Part shown: piece after piece, positions 15,422 to 20,153 of the stretch
Position numbering within the stretch: the stretch's first letter is position 1
Layout of the letters: every line of letters starts with the position of its first letter
Assembly (NCBI GenBank): GCA_016873575.1
Contig: VGWY01000017.1
Span: 1-20,153, forward strand
Source of the DNA: Nitrospira sp.
GTDB taxonomy: Bacteria > Nitrospirota > Thermodesulfovibrionia > Thermodesulfovibrionales > SM23-35
Length of the DNA: 20,153 nucleotides
Direction of reading: 5' to 3'
The notes under the pieces: model-generated
The model's input: the letters and a program-made list of their open reading frames with translations, nothing else
Told to the model about the DNA's origin: nothing
Database searches by the model: none
Program-made: the position numbers and the translations under genes

Positions 15422-15534
15422 TGTAAACAAATGTCCTTGTAAATTGTCACCCTGAACTCGTTTCAGGGTCTTAAATGTATTAGTTTTGGATGCTGAAACA
15501 AGTTCAGCATGACACTTTATATAATACGTTTACA
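15422..15534. repeat. Nested palindromic intergenic repeat
   Basis: Outer arms TGTAAAC (15422-15428) and GTTTACA (15528-15534) enclose an inner inverted repeat running from TGTCA (about 15446) to TGACA (about 15514). Each half holds its own hairpin: CCCTGAA/TTCAGGG (15450-15468) and ATGCTGAA/TTCAGCAT (15490-15510). It has the same palindrome-of-palindromes design as 892-979 but an unrelated sequence. The 15172-15598 spacer otherwise holds the decayed cistron and the two divergent promoters. Confidence 0.6.
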
Positions 15535-15545
15535 TTAATACTGCA

Positions 15546-15554
15546 TGATATACT
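15546..15554 (+). promoter_or_regulatory. Possible extended -10 promoter for the GHKL gene
   Basis: TGATATACT (TG, one base, TATACT) lies about 45 nt before ATG 15599. No good -35 hexamer is seen at 17 nt, as is usual for extended -10 promoters. The assignment is tentative. Confidence 0.35.
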
Positions 15555-15598
15555 ATCGTAGAGGGATAAGGATTTAACCTGAAGAAAATGGTGATTTT

Positions 15599-16819
15599 AT
15601 GATGAATGGTGTTTACTCAGAATATGAAATTCCTTCTGTCATGCGCGCCTCTGTGTTATTCATAGATAGCTTGAAAAAGATTGATGAGATGTCAGCGAAA
15701 GAGGCAGTAAAGGAATCAGAGGACATGAAGGAATTCATAGGCGGATACGATGCGGTTGTTCCCCTGGGAATTACAAAAGATTATATAGAAAAGCGCGGGT
15801 TCGATACGTTCAAATCGCTCAGAGAGCTGATTCAAAATGCGCTGGATGAAGTTGAACTTACCACTGGAAAGCCCGAAGTTAACATTAGAAAGGATATCAT
15901 GGGCACGTGGATCATTGACAGGGGTAGGGGGCTAAAGGTTGAGGCGCTATCCATAGGGAGCACGGATAAAGAGTGCTGGATGCGCGGCTATTACGGCGAA
16001 GGATTGAAGCTTGCAGCTTCTCACTTTGCACTAAGCGGTGTTCCTGTTTACATATTTACAAATCGCCATGTCTTTAAATTCTTAGCTATCCCAAAGGGTT
16101 CAGATAATCCGCGCATATTTGTGCTAATTGGCAAGGCCAATAAGGAGGTAAAGGGGACCGAGATACTGCTTTATGGTTTCGGCATCGAAGATGACATTTT
16201 GAACAGGATGGTCTCTTTTTATAACAGGGACTTGGAGGGCAAAGAGGTTGCCGAAGTTTACTCAATTTCTGAGGAATGCCCATACGAGAAGCCATCGGCT
16301 ATCTACGATCATCCCAACCTCTTGTACATACGAAACATGTTTGTAGGCAATTGCAGCGATGTTGCAAGGCGCAGGTCTCTTTTGAGCTACGACCTCTGGT
16401 GGTTCAGGCTCGACGTCTCCAGAACGCTGATGACCTATTCTGTGCCAAAACTGTTTGAAGAGGCTGCAAAGATATTCAGCGCGTCCGCAAATGCAAGGAA
16501 AAAGTTAACTGAGAAACTCCTCGATTCAAAGATGCTCACTACAAGAAAGCTTGGCAGCGGAGTTGTCATAGAATTCAGACCTATATTCAGCATATTTGAA
16601 GGCCATCTTTTCGTTTATGCATTTCCCAAAGGCATGCTTGACGCCATGCTGGAGACCTTAGGCATGAAAGACAAAAAGCATCTCGTGGCGCGGGCCACTG
16701 GTGAGGAAGACCTAAAAAGTGCCGTGAAGCTGGGAATAATACCCTTCATAGTATCCGAAGAGCTTTCTGATGAGTTCAGACAGATACAGCCACTCTCTAA
16801 GGTTGTGAACAAAGTTTAA
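15599..16819 (+). CDS. GHKL-fold ATPase protein of unknown family
   Basis: 406 residues with a Bergerat-type ATP-binding fold: N-box ELIQNALDE (76-84, E76/N80/D83), G1 box DRGRGL (107-112) and G2 box GYYGEGLK (130-137). The catalytic glutamate and magnesium asparagine positions are present, so it should bind ATP. The rest of the protein (about 150-406) matches no histidine kinase, MutL, Hsp90, gyrase or topoisomerase VI pattern that I can identify. There is no dimerisation/phosphoacceptor histidine box and no membrane segment. ATG 15599 or 15602 is possible; a weak GGTGAT precedes it. It is transcribed away from the ATPase/helicase operon, and its stop overlaps the convergent DUF2007 stop by 4 nt. 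Codon choice differs somewhat from neighbours (more GCG and GGC), hinting at transfer. Fold firm, function unknown. Confidence 0.75.
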   Translation: MMNGVYSEYEIPSVMRASVLFIDSLKKIDEMSAKEAVKESEDMKEFIGGYDAVVPLGITKDYIEKRGFDTFKSLRELIQNALDEVELTTGKPEVNIRKDIMGTWIIDRGRGLKVEALSIGSTDKECWMRGYYGEGLKLAASHFALSGVPVYIFTNRHVFKFLAIPKGSDNPRIFVLIGKANKEVKGTEILLYGFGIEDDILNRMVSFYNRDLEGKEVAEVYSISEECPYEKPSAIYDHPNLLYIRNMFVGNCSDVARRRSLLSYDLWWFRLDVSRTLMTYSVPKLFEEAAKIFSASANARKKLTEKLLDSKMLTTRKLGSGVVIEFRPIFSIFEGHLFVYAFPKGMLDAMLETLGMKDKKHLVARATGEEDLKSAVKLGIIPFIVSEELSDEFRQIQPLSKVVNKV

Positions 16820-17031
16820 TCCTCCTCTCCCCTTATGACCTTTTCTGCTACTTCTTTATCCTCTTTCCTGACCAATATCTTTATTTCACCTATTTTACCG
16901 ACATTTACAGGATAAGGACTCACCTTTGATGATCTTATCGCTACTGGTATCCCTCCGCTTTCCAGAAGGTCTTTTATTATCTCGGCCTCAAGAGGGTCGT
17001 ATGTAACAAAAACCACAACCCACTTATTCAT
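16816..17031 (-). CDS. DUF2007 family small protein
   Basis: 71 residues. The pattern VVVFVTYDPLEAEIIKDLLE (5-24), a central variable loop, and EIKILVRKEDKEVAEKVI (49-66) matches the DUF2007 family, annotated as putative signal-transducing proteins with a ferredoxin-like, GlnB-like fold. Molecular function is not established. AAAAGG lies 3-8 nt before ATG 17031. The terminator at 17141-17200 separates it from the metal-handling genes upstream, so it probably has its own promoter, which I could not place. Its stop overlaps that of the GHKL gene in the shared TTAA (16816-16819). Confidence 0.82.
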   Translation of the reverse strand: MNKWVVVFVTYDPLEAEIIKDLLESGGIPVAIRSSKVSPYPVNVGKIGEIKILVRKEDKEVAEKVIRGEED

Positions 17032-17140
17032 TTACCTTTTCCCGCTCCTGTGAAAAGTTTATCAAAGAAGTCTGAAAAAATCATAGAGAAACATTTTTTA
17101 CATATGAATAGCTTATCCCAACAATCGTATTTTGTCCAAA

Positions 17141-17200
17141 ATAAAAAACTCTGATCTGGGTAATATAGATGTACAACACAAGAATAAAACCCAGACCAGA
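17141..17200 (-). terminator. Rho-independent-like terminator after the Met-rich gene
   Basis: On the minus strand, TCTGGTCTGGGT (17200-17189) pairs with ACCCAGATCAGA (17161-17150) as a 12-bp stem with one G-U pair, followed at once by GTTTTTT. The 27-nt loop is larger than usual. It lies about 50 nt after the stop of the methionine-rich gene and should end the acpP-to-Met-rich transcription unit. Confidence 0.6.
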
Positions 17201-17250
17201 TGTGTATATTGATATGTTTAGCAATAAAACAGCTATGTATCACCAGCCTA

Positions 17251-17718
17251 TCAGTGTTTGTGAGGATCACTTTTGGGAGCCTCTAATTGAGCCGGGCTAT
17301 CTTTTTTAGGTTCCTCTTTTTTGGGTTCTAACGGCGGCGGTGGAGGGGGTGGCTCCACCATCCCTTTCATTGTCATGCCACGCATCTCAGACATCATCTT
17401 ATCCATCTTATCAATCATCTTACCCATTTCCATCATAAGTTCTCTTTTTTCAGGATGTCTGATCCCTCTTATTATCCTCTGCTGCATCTTCACGATATCT
17501 ATCATCATTTGCATTGTATCGCGCATCATCATGTTCTGGCCCATCATCATATGCTGGCACATATGCATCGTGGGCATCATTGACATCCCTTCACCCATCA
17601 TCATACATTGCGGTTTCATCTCGCCTTTCTGTTCTCCCATTGTGCCACCACTCACCTGCGCCTGTGCTGAAACACAAAAAACTAATATGATCATTAAAGC
17701 GATTGTGAATTTTTTCAT
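17251..17718 (-). CDS. Secreted methionine-rich protein, probable metal (copper) binder
   Basis: 155 residues. A signal peptide (1-20, MKKFTIAL... cleaved after AQA) leads to a mature chain with roughly thirty methionines, in clusters such as MMM (39-41, 57-59, 63-65) and MHMCQHMMM (51-59), with C38 and C54. A helical charged stretch (about 70-118) is followed by a seven-proline run (123-129) and a lysine/glutamate/proline-rich tail ending HKH. Methionine and histidine clusters in exported proteins usually bind Cu(I) or Ag(I); this is inferred from composition. AGGAGG lies 5-6 nt before ATG 17718. It follows the YHS gene by 14 nt in the same operon, which strengthens the metal-handling reading. 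No named family is recognised. Confidence 0.75.
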   Translation of the reverse strand: MKKFTIALMIILVFCVSAQAQVSGGTMGEQKGEMKPQCMMMGEGMSMMPTMHMCQHMMMGQNMMMRDTMQMMIDIVKMQQRIIRGIRHPEKRELMMEMGKMIDKMDKMMSEMRGMTMKGMVEPPPPPPPLEPKKEEPKKDSPAQLEAPKSDPHKH

Positions 17719-17732
17719 TTTTCCCTCCTGTG

Positions 17733-17888
17733 TTATTTTCCTTCCTTTGTTAAAAACTTTTCTGGGTTTTTGTCAAACTTCTCTTTGCACATCTTCGAAC
17801 AGAAATAATAGGTCTTTCCCTTGTAGCCACTTGTACCTGCTGCCTTTTTCTCATCGACATCCATGTTACATACAGGGTCTTTAGCCAA
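17733..17888 (-). CDS. YHS-domain mini-protein
   Basis: 51 residues from a TTG start: AKDPVCNMDV near the N-terminus, then YYFCSKMCKEKF (28-39) and a lysine-rich end. This is the YHS (TRASH-like) metal-binding domain with C7, C30 and C34. The domain occurs as stand-alone chaperone-like proteins and within heavy-metal ATPases, typically for copper or similar soft metals. GGGAGGTGA lies about 6 nt ahead of the TTG, fixing the start. It lies between rnc (31 nt upstream) and the methionine-rich gene (14 nt downstream), so these form a small metal-related tail of the rnc operon. Confidence 0.87.
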   Translation of the reverse strand: MAKDPVCNMDVDEKKAAGTSGYKGKTYYFCSKMCKEKFDKNPEKFLTKEGK

Positions 17889-17919
17889 AGCTATCACCTC
17901 CCTTCCTACTAAACATTCT

Positions 17920-18609
17920 TTATTTCTTCAGTCTGTGGAGAGCCTCTTTCGCTGCAACAGTCTGTGCCTCTTTTTTACTCTTTCCAGCACCTTCACCGAA
18001 CTTTTCCCCATTTATGAAGACTTCTGCGGTAAATATCTTTTGGTGTTCCTGCCCCTCCTGCTTTATGATTCGATATTCAGGAAGGACACCAAAAAGGAGT
18101 TGGGTGTTTTCCTGGAGATCTGTTTTAAAATCATGAAATTCACCGGAATGGATGACAGTATCTATTTTCCATTTGAACAATCTATGAATAATTTCCTTAG
18201 CTTTGCTGTAGCTACTGTCTATGTAGACAGCCCCTAAAATTGCCTCAACAGCATCTGCTAACAGGGATTTTTTATTCCTGCCTCCACTAGCCTCTTCACC
18301 TTTCCCAAGCATGAGATACTTTCCGAGAGATAGCACATTTGCAATCTCGTAAAGCACGGACTCTTTCACAACGTAAGACTTAATCTTAGCCATAACTGAT
18401 TCCGGAAACTGGTTATCTAATGAAAAGAGATATTCGACTATGACTAATCCAAGGACAGAATCACCCAGGAATTCGAGTCTCTCGTTATGAGAAGGTGTCG
18501 TGTCAGGATTTTCGTGGTAGAAGGATTTATGGGTCAGTGCCTCAATGAGTATATTTTTATCTTTAAAGATATAATTGAGGCGATCTTCTAAACCAGCAAT
18601 ATCTTCCAA
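17920..18609 (-). CDS. rnc: Ribonuclease III
   Basis: Double-strand-specific endoribonuclease that processes rRNA precursors and structured mRNAs. 229 residues, the normal length. The catalytic RNase III domain has the signature NERLEFLGDSV (42-52) with metal ligands E46 and D50, and DAVEAILGA (119-127) with D119 and E122. A double-stranded RNA-binding domain occupies about 158-229 (GEGAGKSKKEAQTVAAKEAL). It starts 6 nt after the fabF stop, so the fab-rnc order acpP-fabF-rnc is one operon; this is a common arrangement in several phyla. The key residues are all present. Confidence 0.96.
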   Translation of the reverse strand: MEDIAGLEDRLNYIFKDKNILIEALTHKSFYHENPDTTPSHNERLEFLGDSVLGLVIVEYLFSLDNQFPESVMAKIKSYVVKESVLYEIANVLSLGKYLMLGKGEEASGGRNKKSLLADAVEAILGAVYIDSSYSKAKEIIHRLFKWKIDTVIHSGEFHDFKTDLQENTQLLFGVLPEYRIIKQEGQEHQKIFTAEVFINGEKFGEGAGKSKKEAQTVAAKEALHRLKK

Positions 18610-18615
18610 TTTTAA

Positions 18616-19863
18616 TCAAGAACTTTTATATTTCTTAAATAGGAGGCAGGCATTGGTTCCACCGAATCCGAATGAGTTTGTTAAGGCACAATTGACGGTC
18701 ATCTCTCGTGCTTTATAAGGAACATAGTCAAGATCGCATTCAGGATCTGGATTATCGAGATTTATTGTTGGTGGAACAATATCGTTATATATACTCAGGA
18801 TACTGATAACTGCCTCAGCACCTCCTGCAGCACCCAATAAATGTCCGGTCATAGATTTGGTTGAACTGATGGCAATCTTATAGGCGTGTTCTCCAAATAC
18901 TGTTTTTATGGCATTACTTTCAAGTTCATCTCCAGATTTTGTTGAAGTACCATGGGCATTTATGTAATCCACTTCTGATGGCTGAATTCCTGCATCTCTC
19001 AGGGCTATTGCCATACATCGAGCAGCACCCTCACCTCCAGGAGCAGGTGAGGTGATGTGGTATGCATCTGCAGTCATGCCATATCCAATGATTTCCGCAT
19101 ATATTTTTGCACCTCTGTTCAGGGCATTTTCGAGGCTATCGAGAATCATGATACCCGCGCCTTCCCCCATAACAAAGCCATCTCTATCAACATCAAAAGG
19201 CCTGCTTGCCTTCTCCGGCTCATGATTTCTTGTAGAAAGTGCCTTCATTGCATTAAAACCACCTATCCCCAGTGGTGTTATTACTGCCTCTGCACCACCT
19301 GCAATCATGACATCTGCATCACCTCTCTGGATAATCTTATAGGCATCCCCTATGGCATGGTTTCCTGTTGCACATGCAGTAGCAACCGCAGAATTCGGTC
19401 CCTTAGCACCATGTTTCATGGATATCTGACCAGAAGCAAGGTTAATTATCAACATGGGAATAAAAAAGGGACTTATCCGTTTAGGTCCTTTTTCGAGCAA
19501 AATGGAATGATAATGTTCAATTGCAATCAGGCCACCTATGCCTGATCCAACAATCACACCTACTCGTTCTGCATTGCCGTCGCTTATCTTCAGTCCGGAA
19601 TCATCCATTGCCATTTGTGCTGCAGCAATTGCAAAATGGATGAAGCGGTCCATCTTTTTTACTTCTTTGGGCTCGATGTAGTCTTCAGGGTTAAAACCTT
19701 CTACCTCACCAGCTATTTGCGTCTGAAAGGCAGTGGTATCAAATTGCGTTATCTTCCTGATTCCGGGTTTGCCCTGGATGAGATTTTCCCAGCTGGTCTT
19801 AACACCAATACCAAGAGGGGTCACAAGACCTATGCCTGTTACAACAACTCTTCTTTTATCCAT
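18616..19863 (-). CDS. fabF: 3-oxoacyl-ACP synthase II
   Basis: Condenses acyl-ACP with malonyl-ACP in fatty-acid elongation, in the cytosol. 415 residues. The thiolase-fold catalytic triad is complete: C164 in ATACATGNHA, H304 in NAHGTSTKSGD and H341 in KSMTGHLLGAAGG. A GFGGTNACL motif near the C-terminus is also typical. The size and presence of two active-site histidines identify KAS II rather than FabH. It starts 6 nt after acpP, whose product is its carrier substrate, and the genes are surely cotranscribed. Confidence 0.96.
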   Translation of the reverse strand: MDKRRVVVTGIGLVTPLGIGVKTSWENLIQGKPGIRKITQFDTTAFQTQIAGEVEGFNPEDYIEPKEVKKMDRFIHFAIAAAQMAMDDSGLKISDGNAERVGVIVGSGIGGLIAIEHYHSILLEKGPKRISPFFIPMLIINLASGQISMKHGAKGPNSAVATACATGNHAIGDAYKIIQRGDADVMIAGGAEAVITPLGIGGFNAMKALSTRNHEPEKASRPFDVDRDGFVMGEGAGIMILDSLENALNRGAKIYAEIIGYGMTADAYHITSPAPGGEGAARCMAIALRDAGIQPSEVDYINAHGTSTKSGDELESNAIKTVFGEHAYKIAISSTKSMTGHLLGAAGGAEAVISILSIYNDIVPPTINLDNPDPECDLDYVPYKAREMTVNCALTNSFGFGGTNACLLFKKYKSS

Positions 19864-19869
19864 GAGAAT

Positions 19870-20100
19870 TTAAGATTTTTTCTTATTTATATATTCAATA
19901 GCATCCTTGACCTTTGCAATTTTCTCTGCATCTTCATCTGGTATCTCGATTCCAAATGCCTCTTCAAATGCCATAACAAGTTCTACAGTGTCCAGCGAAT
20001 CTGCTCCGAGGTCCTCAACAAAAGATGCCTCCGGAGTAACTTCTGCAGGACTAACGCCAAGCTGTTTTGATATAATCTCTTTTACTTTTTCGTCTACCAT
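19870..20100 (-). CDS. acpP: Acyl carrier protein
   Basis: 76 residues and acidic. It carries the growing acyl chain on 4'-phosphopantetheine attached to S35 in the GADSLDTVELVM motif. The four-helix pattern and the ending EYINKKKS are typical of bacterial AcpP. GGAGGTG lies 7 nt before ATG 20100. It is first of the visible acpP-fabF-rnc operon; upstream fab genes may lie beyond the window edge. Confidence 0.97.
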   Translation of the reverse strand: MVDEKVKEIISKQLGVSPAEVTPEASFVEDLGADSLDTVELVMAFEEAFGIEIPDEDAEKIAKVKDAIEYINKKKS

Positions 20101-20113
20101 GCAAGCACCTCCA

Positions 20114-20153
20114 CAATTATTAAATTACAAATTCTCAATTCCAAATTCACAAT
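20114..20153. repeat. Heptanucleotide tandem repeat upstream of acpP
   Basis: Successive seven-base units of the form (A/C)AATTNN: caattat, then aaattac, aaattct, caattcc, aaattca and a partial caat running off the edge. The AATT block recurs every 7 bases. Its extent beyond the window is unknown. Confidence 0.5.

Noticed and set aside
17028..17270. An 80-codon minus-strand open frame whose stop overlaps the DUF2007 start
   Set aside because: It spans the terminator hairpin, has no Shine-Dalgarno, and is rich in F, C, W and H without domain pattern; the overlap is probably chance.
17321..17884. A 187-codon plus-strand open frame with many hydrophobic residues
   Set aside because: It is the antisense of the Met-rich and YHS genes; methionine codons read backwards give histidine and isoleucine-rich frames that look like membrane segments.
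1..20153. CRISPR array, tRNA or rRNA genes
   Set aside because: No regularly spaced direct repeats with unique spacers, and no cloverleaf or rRNA-like segments were recognised; the repeats present are palindromic intergenic elements.

Overview
The window looks like a moderately AT-rich bacterial chromosome, probably an uncultivated Gram-negative such as a Nitrospirota or deltaproteobacterial-type lineage. That placement is an inference from gene content and from the style of the palindromic intergenic repeats; no rRNA or other decisive marker is present. Housekeeping genes (ettA, mfd, hisG, rnc, fabF, acpP) are interleaved with accessory cassettes. No tRNA, rRNA, CRISPR array or transposase was seen.

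Layout. Positions 1-744 hold a minus-strand pair behind a good promoter: a two-helix membrane zinc-ribbon protein and a YajD-like HNH endonuclease that runs off the left edge. Positions 745-1213 are a repeat-rich spacer. Positions 1214-1494 hold a ribbon-helix-helix-like small protein overlapped by a 30-codon, probably truncated, partner. Then come ettA, a hemolysin III/TrhA-type membrane protein, a small cysteine-pair protein, mfd, and divergently hisG (long form).

From the hisG 3' end to about 16.8 kb the window is accessory. A HepT/MntA (HEPN/nucleotidyltransferase) toxin-antitoxin pair sits between intact hisG and a decayed second hisG 3' end; an identical 18-bp repeat ends both. Next is a tightly coupled minus-strand operon read from about 15.37 kb down to 9.77 kb. 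It has a promoter, a decayed first cistron, an unrecognised 282-aa protein, two paralogous BrxD-like (DUF2791-type) P-loop ATPases, and an Lhr-like superfamily 2 helicase. Three of its junctions are stop/start overlaps. I see no methyltransferase, PglZ or nuclease, so it is not a complete BREX or DISARM locus. It is the best candidate in the window for a little-described defence or DNA-processing system. A plus-strand GHKL-fold ATPase of unknown family diverges from it across a spacer with another palindromic repeat.

The right end returns to core functions on the minus strand: acpP-fabF-rnc, followed by a YHS-domain mini-protein and a secreted methionine-rich protein (a probable metal-handling pair) that end at a terminator, and then a DUF2007 protein whose stop overlaps that of the GHKL gene.
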